Assembly (NCBI RefSeq): GCF_002387895.1
Contig: NZ_DGLI01000047.1
Location: 1 to 64,000 of the forward strand
Reading direction: 5' to 3'
Source of the DNA: Clostridium sp. UBA4548
Lineage (GTDB): Bacteria > Bacillota > Clostridia > Clostridiales > Clostridiaceae
DNA: 64,000 nucleotides
Position numbers and translations under genes: made by a program. The notes below the pieces were generated by a model, which ran no database searches, was not told the origin of the DNA, and was given only the letters and a program-made list of their open reading frames with translations. Positions 1 through 9,288 of this stretch are shown piece after piece. Numbering within the stretch: position 1 is the stretch's first letter; each line of letters opens with the position of its first letter.

Positions 1-29
1 TTTACGGGTGGTCTTGACTATTAATCTAT

Positions 30-1364
30 TTATTTAGCTACATTTCCAGCAACATTTACTGCATCCCAAGTTCTAGCAAAGGGAGGAGCATAGCATAAAT
101 CTAACATTCCAAGTTGATCAGTAGTCATGTTATTGAAGATGGCTGTTGCTATTACATCTACTCTTAATACGGCATCATCTTTACCTATAATCTGTCCCCC
201 TAGAATTACTTTGGTATTTGGATCATAAATTAGTTTTATATAGAGATTGCATTGACCAGGATAATAGCTAGTTTGATTTTTTTCTTCTATAAAAATAGTT
301 TTATAAGGAATATTATTTTTAATAGCCTCATTTTCAGATATACCTGTCCTTGCAGCTTCTAAATCCATAACCTTAATAGCTCCAGAGCCTAAAGTTCCTT
401 GAAAAGAGTTCTTTTGGCCAGCTAGGTTTTCACCTACAACTCTTCCAATTTTGTTAGCCGTAGTTGCAAGAGGAATGTAAATGTTATCCTTCCTAACTAG
501 GTGATATACACTAGCACAATCTCCAGCAGCATAGATATCTTTTATGCTAGTTTCACCATAATTGTTTATGATTAAAGCACCATTTCTAAGCATTTCAAAG
601 CCTACATCCTTTAAAAAAGCAGTGTTTGGTCTAACACCAGTGCAAATTATTACCAAATCAGCGGGATAACTTCCTTTATCAGTTACAACTTCACGTACCT
701 TACTCTCACCTTTTAATTGCTTTACCATTTCTTTAAGGTGTAAGTCTACACCATGATTAGTTAGTGCTTCCTCCATAATATCTGTAATCTCCTTATCAAA
801 GGAATCAGGAAGTACCCTAGCATCTAGTTGAATTAATCGGCAGTTCTTTCCTAGCTTTTTCATAGCTTCTGCAGCTTCTATTCCAATATATCCAGCACCA
901 ATTATTACTATATTTTTAACTTCTTCTCTTTTAAGCTGCTCTTTTATATCTATGCCATCCTCATATTCTTTTAAAGTAAACACGTTCTTGAGGTTCACAT
1001 TTTCAATTGGAGGAATAACAGGACTAGCTCCAGTGGCAATCATTAATCTATCATAATTATCTTGAAATTCCTTACCAGTGTTCAAGTCTATAACTTTTAA
1101 AGTTTTATTATTTACATCAATATTTAACACTTCATGTTTTATATTAACTTCTATGCCATTTTCTTTGAATTCTTCTTTGGTTCTAGCTATCATAACTTCA
1201 GGGTCTGTGAAAAAATCCCCTAGAAAGTATGGAAGACCACATGCACCCCAAGAAACCACTTCAGTTCTTTCATAAACTATTATCTCAGCATTCTTATTAA
1301 TTCGTTTTGCTTTTGCAGCTGCACTCATTCCAGCAGCAACTCCACCTATTATAACGATTCTCAT
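30..1364 (-). CDS. CoA-disulfide reductase / NADH oxidase-like FAD-dependent oxidoreductase
   Basis: A 444-residue pyridine nucleotide-disulfide oxidoreductase, cytoplasmic. An N-terminal FAD-binding glycine motif (GGVAAGMSAAAKAKR) is followed by a single redox cysteine near residue 42 in SWGACGLPYF, the pattern of CoA-disulfide reductases and NADH oxidases. A second dinucleotide-binding motif (IIGAGYIGIEAAEAM) lies near residue 155, a GDCA-type FAD segment near 280, and a dimerisation domain ends in YAPPFARTWDAVN. It probably reduces CoA disulfide, a persulfide or oxygen with NAD(P)H; the sequence alone does not separate these. The ATG follows AAAAGGAGGC. It stands alone, and length is normal for the family. 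Family certain, substrate not. Confidence 0.88.
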   Translation of the reverse strand: MRIVIIGGVAAGMSAAAKAKRINKNAEIIVYERTEVVSWGACGLPYFLGDFFTDPEVMIARTKEEFKENGIEVNIKHEVLNIDVNNKTLKVIDLNTGKEFQDNYDRLMIATGASPVIPPIENVNLKNVFTLKEYEDGIDIKEQLKREEVKNIVIIGAGYIGIEAAEAMKKLGKNCRLIQLDARVLPDSFDKEITDIMEEALTNHGVDLHLKEMVKQLKGESKVREVVTDKGSYPADLVIICTGVRPNTAFLKDVGFEMLRNGALIINNYGETSIKDIYAAGDCASVYHLVRKDNIYIPLATTANKIGRVVGENLAGQKNSFQGTLGSGAIKVMDLEAARTGISENEAIKNNIPYKTIFIEEKNQTSYYPGQCNLYIKLIYDPNTKVILGGQIIGKDDAVLRVDVIATAIFNNMTTDQLGMLDLCYAPPFARTWDAVNVAGNVAK

Positions 1365-1483
1365 AGTTAAGCCTCCTTTTTATGTTTAATAGTAAATTAA
1401 ATACAAGGATATTTTAACCTAAAAATTACCTTTTTAACAAGGTTTTAATTAATAACTAAAGTAAATTTGACAAATGTAGATAA

Positions 1484-1729
1484 TTATTTTATTTCAGCAT
1501 GTTCTATGCCTTTAGTATCAATTTTGTAATTGCCTCTATCCGATTGTTTCTTTATAAATCCTTTTTTAATTAAATTCTCAAGACATAGCTTTAAAGTTCT
1601 AGTGTGCTCTTTGTTATCAGAAAGATTAAGAGCTAATCTAATTTTAGTTAGACTTTGTGGTGATGAATCTCTATTTTCATAAAGATAGTTTAAAATTTTG
1701 TCCTCAATTTCTTTTATAGTAATTTTCAT
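1484..1729 (-). CDS. small winged-helix-like protein, unknown function
   Basis: An 81-residue protein that I do not recognise by name. The helical N-terminal half, a segment LCLENLIKKGFIKKQSDRG and a final strand resemble a winged helix (recognition helix then hairpin wing), so DNA binding is plausible but inferred. It has a strong ribosome-binding site (AAGGAGGAC) five bases before the ATG and lies downstream of the divergent helicase gene and upstream of the flavoenzyme on the same strand. Lysine- and glutamate-rich, with no cysteines apart from one and no membrane segment. Confidence 0.6.
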   Translation of the reverse strand: MKITIKEIEDKILNYLYENRDSSPQSLTKIRLALNLSDNKEHTRTLKLCLENLIKKGFIKKQSDRGNYKIDTKGIEHAEIK

Positions 1730-1919
1730 AGAAGTCCTCCTTATAAGTGTATTTATTCATGGTACATAATTATACTACATAATTTACCACTTACAAAGTG
1801 CAATATAAATATAACTTTACCAAAGAAGAAAAATTTATTAAACTATATATGAAATTTGTAGATAATAAGTTTATAACAAAGAACTATGAATTCTAATAAT
1901 AGACAAAGGTGTGGTATTT

Positions 1920-4900
1920 ATGAGCCCCCATTCGTTACTTCAAAATGTAATATTTTTAGACATAGAAACTACAGGGATAGATCCTTATGAAGATAGAATA
2001 ATAGAAATCGGTGCAGTAAAGGTTAAGGATAATGAAGTAATTAAATTTAATATTCTAGTGAACCCAGAAAGAGAAGTGCCCTTAAATATCTTTGATTTAT
2101 GTAAGGGACTAAGAAGAGAAGACCTTGAGAACTCTTGTACCATAGATGTGGCAATGAAAAAGTTATTAGCATTTATTGAAGAATTTCCATTGGTGTGTCA
2201 CAATGCAGCCTTTGAAAAGAGCTTTTTAAAGGTTGAAAATGAGTTTTTGGACTCTATGGAACTTGTAGCAATTCTTTACCCTGAACTACCAGAATTTAAT
2301 CTTCAATATCTGATGAAGAAGTTTTTGCCTTATTCTAAAGAAGAAAATCACAGGGGAATCAGTGACTCAGAAGATACCATGGAGGTTTTAAACTGTGTAT
2401 TAAGCAAGTTTTATATAGAGAATGGTTATGCACTTCCAATGAGCATTTTAGAATTGGAGAATTGGAAGTGGTATAAATACTTAACTAGCTTAAAAGCTGA
2501 ATACGTTGACTGTTTTGTTAAGAGTAAACCAAAGGTCAACTCCAAGGTAATTTCAAAACCGTATATAAGTTTTGCTTTAAAGGACTATGAAAAGCTCTTT
2601 GCAAATTTGGATATATGGAGGAGAAGTGGTAAAGCTTATACTGAAAGACCTGAGCAAATACAAGGATCAAAGCATATGAGGAGAGGACTTCAAGAAGGTA
2701 ATATCACCATAATGGAGGCACCAACAGGTTTAGGTAAAAGCTTGGCCTATATATTGCCCTCAGCGATATATACTTATCTAAATAGGGATACAGATGAAGA
2801 GAAAGTTGTAATTTCAACTAATACCAAAGGGTTGCAAACTCAGTTAGTTGAAAAAGATATTCCAAATCTTCTAGAAGCTTTAAATTTAAGTCAAGAAGTT
2901 AAGTATACTTTAATAAAGGGAAAGGGAAATTATTTTTGTCTAGAGAGATTTTTAGAAATAGAATACCCTAAAGATATTAATACTTTACTTGGATATATTT
3001 ATATTAAAAGATATATAAAAGAAAAGGGATTAGGGGATATTGAACTAATAAACTTTGCAATAAGGAAAGCTTTTAACTTGGAATACTTAATTCTGCAGTG
3101 CAATTGTGATGGAGAATTTTGTGATGTGAATACTTGTAGGTTTAAAGAAGAATGCTATTATGCAGGGAAAGTCAAGGAACTTAAAGAAGCCCAATTAGTG
3201 GTGGTAAATCATTCTCTTTTATTAAAGTGGCCTTATAAAGGGATTCTTTCAATAAAAAATATAGTAGTAGATGAGGCTCACAATCTTTCAAAGGAGGCTT
3301 TTGATGCTTTTGAAAATACTTTAGTGTCAGATGAATTAGTAAGGTATTTAGAAGAGGTCTATGATAAAGAAAATAAAACGGGATATTTGCTTTATCTTAT
3401 TAAAAAAGGTAATGTTAAAAGTTTGCCTATGGAGGACATAGAGAGAAATCTTAAAGTTTGCTACAAAAGTACATATAAAGTAAAGGAAAGTTTTGAAAGA
3501 TACATAGCTAAGTACAATATTTCTATGGAATATAACCTAAAAGAACAATTGGAAGTTAATGATTATAAATACATGGAGATAAATAGTTGTTTGCGAGAGC
3601 TTAAAGAAAACTTAATTGCTTTAAATTTATATTTAGATAAAGCAATAGGATCTTTGAAAGAGATATCAAATCTTGAAAGAGATAAAAGATTAAAGATTTT
3701 AGTGGAAAAAGTAGAAGGAATTAATGGATATATTTCTCTAGTAGAAGATATGATAGAGCAAAAAAAGAAAGATTGCTGCTATTACTTTGAAGTAGAACGA
3801 AGTTTAAAGTGGTGGAAAATATCAAGTATTCCTTTGGATGTATCTAGAATTTTTTATGATAAGGTTTTAAGTGAAGTTAGAAGTTGCTCTTTTATCTCAG
3901 CAACATTAGCTACTGACAGAGGGTATGGTAGATTTAGGGCAACTCTAGGTATTGATATTGCAAAATCTCAAAATAAAAAAGTAATAGAAATTGAACCTAT
4001 AAAGCCTGTATTTAACTACAGCAAAAGAAGTGCTATTTATGCACCAGATATTTTATGTGGAGAGGGAATAGAAGCTTTTATCCCTAAGATGAAGGAATTT
4101 GTTTTACAGCTATTAAAGAATACAGAAGGAAATACATTAATTCTTTTTACAAGTAAAAAAAGATTGAACGCTTTTAAACGAGAAGCAGGTATTGAACTGA
4201 ATAATTTAGGTATAAGGATATTACAAAATAAAAGGGAAATTGGGAAACTTAAAGCTAGAGATCATAGATATATTTTTCTTGGATCAAAGGGTTTTTTTGA
4301 AGGTGTAGATATTCCAGGAGATGTGATGACTACTGTGATATTAGATAAATTGCCAAATATAAATAGTAATGAACCATTTTTTCAAGCACTGATAGAAAGT
4401 GAGATAAACAAAGGTAAAACTTATTGGCAAGCCTATGAAAATATTAATTTTCCAATTATGTCTATTGATTTAAAACAAGTTTATGGAAGATTAATAAGAA
4501 CAGAGTATGATTATGGTGCTTTATTTATTTTAGATAAATTTAATAATAATAGTAATAAAAATACTACAGTTAATAAAGTGGAAAGGCTTCTTCATGGAGT
4601 TCCTATTATTAGGGGAGACTTAAAGAATATCTTTAGAGACTTAAGAGTTAAAACGCTTCGATGGAAGACTATGAATTTGTTTAAGATTTTAGGAGAAGTT
4701 AAGGAAGAGCTAAAAGAGGAGATTAGATTAAACAAATGTAAACACGAGCTAAATACCATAGATCATATAGAGAATTTTATTGAATCATATTTAAGCAGAG
4801 AGTATAAAAAAAGAAAACTATTTTGGGATGTAAACATTGAGCTGGAAGACCAGGTTAAAATAAGAATTAATGGAGAGTATATTAATTTAGGAAGCAACAA

Positions 4901-4937
4901 AGAGAAGATATTTAAGTATTTTAAGGATGTATTTTAG
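1920..4937 (+). CDS. dinG: DinG-family ATP-dependent helicase with N-terminal DEDD exonuclease domain
   Basis: A large cytoplasmic DNA repair enzyme of about 1005 residues. The N-terminal 170 residues are a DnaQ-type 3'-5' exonuclease (FLDIETTG, then HNAAFEKSF, then HRGISDSEDT). The rest is an XPD/DinG superfamily-2 helicase: Walker A APTGLGKS near residue 265, a cysteine cluster near 394-414 (CNCDGEFCDVNTC, then EEC) that suggests an Fe-S cluster, DEAH near 450, and the C-terminal motifs GVDIPGD and QVYGRLIRT. A GTG nine bases earlier is in frame, but AAGGTG at 1906-1911 is well spaced for the ATG at 1920, so I start there. Monocistronic, followed by a terminator. Confidence 0.9.
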   Translation: MSPHSLLQNVIFLDIETTGIDPYEDRIIEIGAVKVKDNEVIKFNILVNPEREVPLNIFDLCKGLRREDLENSCTIDVAMKKLLAFIEEFPLVCHNAAFEKSFLKVENEFLDSMELVAILYPELPEFNLQYLMKKFLPYSKEENHRGISDSEDTMEVLNCVLSKFYIENGYALPMSILELENWKWYKYLTSLKAEYVDCFVKSKPKVNSKVISKPYISFALKDYEKLFANLDIWRRSGKAYTERPEQIQGSKHMRRGLQEGNITIMEAPTGLGKSLAYILPSAIYTYLNRDTDEEKVVISTNTKGLQTQLVEKDIPNLLEALNLSQEVKYTLIKGKGNYFCLERFLEIEYPKDINTLLGYIYIKRYIKEKGLGDIELINFAIRKAFNLEYLILQCNCDGEFCDVNTCRFKEECYYAGKVKELKEAQLVVVNHSLLLKWPYKGILSIKNIVVDEAHNLSKEAFDAFENTLVSDELVRYLEEVYDKENKTGYLLYLIKKGNVKSLPMEDIERNLKVCYKSTYKVKESFERYIAKYNISMEYNLKEQLEVNDYKYMEINSCLRELKENLIALNLYLDKAIGSLKEISNLERDKRLKILVEKVEGINGYISLVEDMIEQKKKDCCYYFEVERSLKWWKISSIPLDVSRIFYDKVLSEVRSCSFISATLATDRGYGRFRATLGIDIAKSQNKKVIEIEPIKPVFNYSKRSAIYAPDILCGEGIEAFIPKMKEFVLQLLKNTEGNTLILFTSKKRLNAFKREAGIELNNLGIRILQNKREIGKLKARDHRYIFLGSKGFFEGVDIPGDVMTTVILDKLPNINSNEPFFQALIESEINKGKTYWQAYENINFPIMSIDLKQVYGRLIRTEYDYGALFILDKFNNNSNKNTTVNKVERLLHGVPIIRGDLKNIFRDLRVKTLRWKTMNLFKILGEVKEELKEEIRLNKCKHELNTIDHIENFIESYLSREYKKRKLFWDVNIELEDQVKIRINGEYINLGSNKEKIFKYFKDVF

Positions 4938-4972
4938 AAGGAGGCTCTATTAGAACAGAGCTTCTTTTTTGT
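4936..4972 (+). terminator. Rho-independent terminator after the helicase gene
   Basis: Inverted repeat GCTCT/AGAGC extended by AGAA/TTCT across a small bulge, followed by TTTTTT, starting at the helicase stop codon. Confidence 0.75.
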
Positions 4973-5233
4973 ATAAAGGAAAGTTTATTTTTATAAAATT
5001 ATCACATTATTATAAAGAGCGAGTAAAAAATATTAGAGGTTTAAATAGTTTTCAGGTAATAAATAAAAATTAGAGGCAAGGATTTTATTTTTGTTGAACA
5101 AAACAATATAATTTATCATAAAATATATAAAACCTTTGATTTGTCTAGGACTTATATTATTTGGTCATTTATGGATTCATTAATATATTTTATATATCAT
5201 TCTGAAGGTTTATTAGAGGTAGGTGATAGCGTA

Positions 5234-7165
5234 ATGTTTAACATAGGTGAAAAACCCTTTGGGCTGTGTCTGAAGAACACAAGGGAATCAGAGGAACAAA
5301 TTGGAATTACTCCAGAAGAAGCTGAGAAATATTATTTTGACGAAAACTATCAAACTTATTTTGTAGAGTACGTGGGAGATTTGCCAAGTGAAATTAACAA
5401 TGTGGACTTTGCTCATCTTTTTAGTACAAACCGGTTTTTTGCGATTCTATTTGTTAAAAAAGGAATGATAAGCGAAGTTCTTAAGAGGTTTCCTCAAATT
5501 ATAAATCTGGAAAGAAGTGCTCCTTTTACACTATTTGATTTATATGAAGATGGTAATGTTGCTGATGTAGTGATTAATAGAGGTGATACTACTTTAGATG
5601 GTACTGGTGTTATTGTAGCCATAGTGGGTACTGGAATAGATTACCTAAACCCAAGATTCATGAATTCTGATAATACTACACGAATAATTACAATCTGGGA
5701 TCAATCCATTAATGAAGGAAATACTCCACCAGGTCTTGTGTTTGGGACTCAATTTACTAGAGAAAACATAAATGAAGCCATCAAAGCTAGTGAGAGTGGC
5801 CAAAATCCTTATGAAGTTGTAAGTCATAAAGATGAGACTGGATATGGAACTGCGATAGCAGGTATAATTGGGGGAAGAAATTTAAGGGACATGGACATTA
5901 TAACTAGCTTTGCACCAAACTGTGAATTTATTATTGTAAAACTTAAACCAATAAAAAAGAGCAATGCTGAACTTTGGGGAATAGAGGACTATGAAAACAG
6001 TATTTATGATAGCAATGATATAGTAGCAGCTTTTAGGTATCTTGATGAAATACAACAAAGACTTAGAAGACCATTAGTTGTATATTCAGCAACAGGAACT
6101 AACTTAGGGGGGCATGATGGTGGTGCAATAGCGGAGAGGTATATAGATAGTATCACAAACAATAGGAATTTCACTTTTGTTACAAGTACAGGAAATCAAG
6201 GGGATAGACCAATACATTTAAGAGGTTCCTTTTCAGAAAGTGATACTAGAAAGGAAGTTCAACTTCAAGTTGGTGAAGAACAAAGAAATTTAAATTTTTT
6301 CTTGTATGTTATAGCGCCCGACCAGGTATCTATAGGAATTATTTCACCAACTGGAGAAAAGGTAGAAAAGGTCAATATTCAGCCTATAAATGGTCAAGAA
6401 ATAAGTCTTTCATTAGGAGAGAGCAGAATTACTATACAGTATTTTACAGAAAGGAAAGGGCCCGGGGTTAATAGATTAGATCAAAGATTAGATTTTTTTA
6501 TAAGAAATGCTGTAGGAGGAATTTGGACAATTATTATTTTTGGAGAATATCTTTTTAATGGAGAATATGATTTGTGGTTAGAGCAAAAGCAATTTTTAAA
6601 AGAAGGTACTGGTTTTATAGGTGCAATACCAAATACAACCTTAATGACACCAGCTACTGCCCAAAATATAATTGTTTGTGCATCATATAATCAATTAGAG
6701 GGGAAAGCGTTTCCTGAGTCAGGTAAAGGATTTACTAGAGATGGAAGAATTGTACCTACAATTGCAATACCAGGAAAAACCATCAGAACTATAGGAGTAA
6801 ACAACAAATCTATTGTGGTAAGTGGCACGGCAGTAGCAGGAGCTATTCTTACAGGATTAGTAACACTTATGTATCAATGGGGAATAATTCTTGGCAATGA
6901 TATAAATATATATTACTCTAAGATAAAAAGTTACTTCATCTCAGCAGCAGATAGAGAGGAAGGGCAAGTTTATCCGAATATTGAAACAGGATTTGGAGTT
7001 CTTAATATAAAGAGATTATTCGAAATTTTAAGTCAGGTATCTAGTGAAGAGAGAGGAATGAAGGAAGTAGCAAGTAAAAAGGTTGAGGAAAGTATGAAAG
7101 GCTTGTTTATTTCCATACCAAAAGAATTTTGCAGAAGATTAAAAGATAAAACAATTAATGATTAA
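5234..7165 (+). CDS. Csp-type subtilase (S8) homologue lacking the catalytic triad (pseudoprotease)
   Basis: A 643-residue protein with the overall layout of clostridial CspA/B/C-like S8 peptidases, including the insert between the His and Ser regions. All three catalytic positions are changed. The Asp motif reads VAIVGTGID (Gly at residue 132), the His motif GYGTAIAG (Tyr at 204), and the Ser motif SGTAVAGA (Ala at 533). Each is one base from the canonical codon. The oxyanion Asn region (TSTGNQGD) is kept. It therefore probably cannot cleave peptides and may act as a sensor or scaffold, as pseudoprotease CspC does in Clostridioides difficile. A TTG at 5141 is in frame, but AGGTGA six bases before the ATG at 5234 marks a better start. 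No signal peptide. Confidence 0.85.
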   Translation: MFNIGEKPFGLCLKNTRESEEQIGITPEEAEKYYFDENYQTYFVEYVGDLPSEINNVDFAHLFSTNRFFAILFVKKGMISEVLKRFPQIINLERSAPFTLFDLYEDGNVADVVINRGDTTLDGTGVIVAIVGTGIDYLNPRFMNSDNTTRIITIWDQSINEGNTPPGLVFGTQFTRENINEAIKASESGQNPYEVVSHKDETGYGTAIAGIIGGRNLRDMDIITSFAPNCEFIIVKLKPIKKSNAELWGIEDYENSIYDSNDIVAAFRYLDEIQQRLRRPLVVYSATGTNLGGHDGGAIAERYIDSITNNRNFTFVTSTGNQGDRPIHLRGSFSESDTRKEVQLQVGEEQRNLNFFLYVIAPDQVSIGIISPTGEKVEKVNIQPINGQEISLSLGESRITIQYFTERKGPGVNRLDQRLDFFIRNAVGGIWTIIIFGEYLFNGEYDLWLEQKQFLKEGTGFIGAIPNTTLMTPATAQNIIVCASYNQLEGKAFPESGKGFTRDGRIVPTIAIPGKTIRTIGVNNKSIVVSGTAVAGAILTGLVTLMYQWGIILGNDINIYYSKIKSYFISAADREEGQVYPNIETGFGVLNIKRLFEILSQVSSEERGMKEVASKKVEESMKGLFISIPKEFCRRLKDKTIND

Positions 7166-7184
7166 TTTTTTGAAATAAACAAAT

Positions 7185-7226
7185 AAAAGCTTCTCTAAAG
7201 CATATATAGAGAAGCTTTTATAATAC
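7185..7226. terminator. bidirectional terminator between convergent genes
   Basis: Perfect 13-bp inverted repeat (AAAAGCTTCTCTA / TAGAGAAGCTTTT) with a 9-nt loop and A/T runs on both sides, between the subtilase homologue and the convergent PHP gene. Confidence 0.85.
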
Positions 7227-7301
7227 TTTTAAACTATAAAAGTGCCAAGAAAATTGCATATAAGCTACAAAACTTTAAGTATAAGAGATGTTTTGGTTAA
7301 A

Positions 7302-8135
7302 TTAACTGTTATACCTGTGAAGAAAATGGTTAAAGTATTCTTCTTCCATACTCATATCTCCTAAGATACCATGCTTTGTATCTCCAGAAAGAATTCCGTG
7401 AAAATCTGAACCGCAGGTAATGAGTAAATTGTTACGTCTACAAAGGCTTATAAGTTCATCAGTTTCTCTTTTGAAATTTTGAAAGTAAATAGCCTCTAAT
7501 CCATCAAAACTGTAGCTTAAAAATTCCTTAACAGGACTTTTTTTAATTAGTTTTGGATGGGCCAAAATAACAATACAATTATATTTTTTAAGAAAATCAA
7601 TGCCTTCAGATATAGAGATTTTTTTATTTTCTACGTAAGCAGGGCTATTTTTACTAATAAACTTATCAAAGATATAATTCCAATCATAGTTATAACCAGC
7701 TTCTATGATTGCTTGAGCTAAATGAGGCCTAGCAACTACACCTTCACCAAGTTCCAAAACTCTATTTAAATCAATCTTTAAGTCAAAGTATTTTTTTAGA
7801 TTTTCAACCATTAAAGTTGCTCGTTCTAGACGAGATTTTTTTAAAGAGGAAAGATAAGCTAAAAGTTCTGAATCTTTGTATCCTTCGCCTTTAAAATACC
7901 CTAATATGTGAATACTCTCTCCATTGTGTAGACAACTTAGCTCAATACCAGGAATAATATTTACACCTAGTTCTTTACCTCTAGTTAAAGCTTCTTCAAT
8001 GCCTTCAGTAGTATCATGATCAGTGATGGCCAGAAGTTTTACTGATTTTTCCTTTGCAAGTTCTACTACTTGAGAAGGAGAAAGACGACCATCAGAGGCG
8101 GTAGTATGACAGTGAAATTCTGCTATTACCTTCAT
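7302..8135 (-). CDS. PHP-domain phosphatase/phosphoesterase (RNase AM / TrpH-like)
   Basis: A 277-residue PHP-fold metal-dependent phosphoesterase. Metal-binding motifs are in order: FHCHTTASDG near residue 7, ITDHDTTEG near 37, GIELSC near 61, AHP near 193 and CGSDFHG near 241. This layout fits the YciV/TrpH group that acts on 3',5'-nucleoside bisphosphates or short RNA ends, which I infer from family resemblance only. Its ATG overlaps the stop codon of the upstream DsbA-family gene by one base (TAATG), so the two are translationally coupled and co-transcribed. Length is normal for the group. Confidence 0.85.
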   Translation of the reverse strand: MKVIAEFHCHTTASDGRLSPSQVVELAKEKSVKLLAITDHDTTEGIEEALTRGKELGVNIIPGIELSCLHNGESIHILGYFKGEGYKDSELLAYLSSLKKSRLERATLMVENLKKYFDLKIDLNRVLELGEGVVARPHLAQAIIEAGYNYDWNYIFDKFISKNSPAYVENKKISISEGIDFLKKYNCIVILAHPKLIKKSPVKEFLSYSFDGLEAIYFQNFKRETDELISLCRRNNLLITCGSDFHGILSGDTKHGILGDMSMEEEYFNHFLHRYNS

Positions 8136-8731
8136 TAGAACACATCCTTTAATACTCTTTTGAATTCATCAACACTTACAGCACCTACCACTTTTTTCTC
8201 ACCATTAATTATAAAAGTAGGCATACTATTTATACCATATTTCTCAGCTTCTAACTTAATGTTTTTAAGGCGTTGTTTATAATGTTTTTCCTCTATACTC
8301 TTATGAAGCTCATCTAAGTCTAGATTGCATTTTAAAGCCACCTCTTCTATAACTTTCATATTACCAATATCTTTGCATTCTGAAAAATAAGCTTTAAACA
8401 TTAGTTCATGAAACTTATGGTAAGTTCCCATATCTCTTGCATACTCACTAGCTTGTATTGCAAGGTTAGAGTTTGATAGTTTAGTAAAGTTACCAAATTT
8501 AATTTCATAAGGATTTCCTTTAGTATTTAGCATTTTATACATTCCTTGAAGATCCATATTAGGGAACACCTCAGATAAATCTTCTCCAAAAGGAGGAACT
8601 TCTGGATGCAATTCAAAACTATACCAGGTATCTTCAATATTATAGTAGTTTTTTAACTCCGCAACTATACCTGTTGCTATATAACAAAAGGGTCAAATAA
8701 AGTCTGAGAATATTTTTAGATTATATTTCAT
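8135..8731 (-). CDS. DsbA-family (FrnE-like) oxidoreductase, probable selenoprotein with in-frame UGA
   Basis: The frame from the ATG at 8731 to 8135 encodes 198 residues with one internal TGA at 8693-8695. It begins MKYNLKIFSDFI, then TGA, then PFCY, so the TGA sits exactly where DsbA-fold proteins carry the first Cys of CPFC, giving UPFC. Just 3' is a hairpin GCAAC-AGGTATA-GTTGC whose loop begins 20 nt after the UGA and has G at loop position 2, matching the bacterial SECIS pattern. The rest is a full thioredoxin-fold/helical DsbA domain with the cis-proline segment SMPTFIINGE. An AAAGGA site precedes the ATG. Likely a cytosolic thiol/selenol redox enzyme. The alternative is a single-base nonsense mutation; the intact downstream frame and hairpin argue against it. 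Confidence 0.82.
8661..8677 (-). promoter_or_regulatory. putative bacterial SECIS hairpin for UGA recoding
   Basis: On the minus strand a 5-bp stem GCAAC/GTTGC encloses the 7-nt loop AGGTATA. The loop starts 20 nt 3' of the UGA at 8693-8695, inside the usual 16-37 nt range, and carries a G in its first two positions. A SelB/mRNA binding role is inferred. Confidence 0.7.
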
Positions 8732-8919
8732 TTAAGGTCATTCCTTTCAATGGTTAATTATTATTAATTGAATAAACAATAACACTTTAAGTGCAAGAAA
8801 ACAATATAAAATAAGTGCTGGATTACTTAATATATTTAAAGGATTTACTATGGCTGAAAGGAATATTCTATGAATAATTAATAAATTTAAATGCTTCTAA
8901 GTTTTAAAGAGTTTATAAG

Positions 8920-9114
8920 CTAATTATTTATTGTAAAGCAATCAATTATTTTCCCATTAATAGATATAGCTTTAATACTTAAAGCTGTATTATTTACATC
9001 AACTATCAAAAAGTGATGTACTTCCTTAGGCTTAACTATGACTCCGTTTTTATCTTTATATTTATTTTTAATCTTTTCACCACCTTCACAAATTATAACT
9101 TGGAATATTTTAAA
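8920..9114 (-). pseudogene. C-terminal remnant of a metallophosphoesterase-like protein
   Basis: An open frame of about 64 codons without a start, bounded upstream by a stop, translating to a tail with VIICEGGEKIKN, KPKEVHHFLIVDV and SIKAISINGKIID. This pattern (glycine-rich turn, then HFL..V, then an ING turn) resembles the end of calcineurin-like phosphoesterases or purple acid phosphatases. No N-terminal metal-binding part exists upstream, so I read it as a decayed fragment. The remainder of 8732-9288 holds only AT-rich DNA and a likely TATAAT at 9214 for the radical-SAM gene. Confidence 0.5.
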
Positions 9115-9288
9115 TCACAATATACATTGATGTAAGTTATTAAAATTCGCAATTTGAATTTTCTTATATAAAATAATAAAAACATTTATAAAGAAATTTA
9201 TGTCGAAAAATGATATAATATAGACCTGATTCAAAAAATCTGTATAGAGTATTTTCAAAGTTAAATATATAAGAAAAATGGGGGAACT

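Noticed and set aside
1..29. Left-edge sequence as the end of another gene
   Set aside because: Too short to assign; no stop or terminator pattern can be tied to a gene.
8135..8611. Reading the DsbA-family gene as a 158-residue protein starting at 8611
   Set aside because: This start has no ribosome-binding site and drops the thioredoxin active site, while the frame with UGA recoded has both. I therefore favour selenoprotein over truncated gene.
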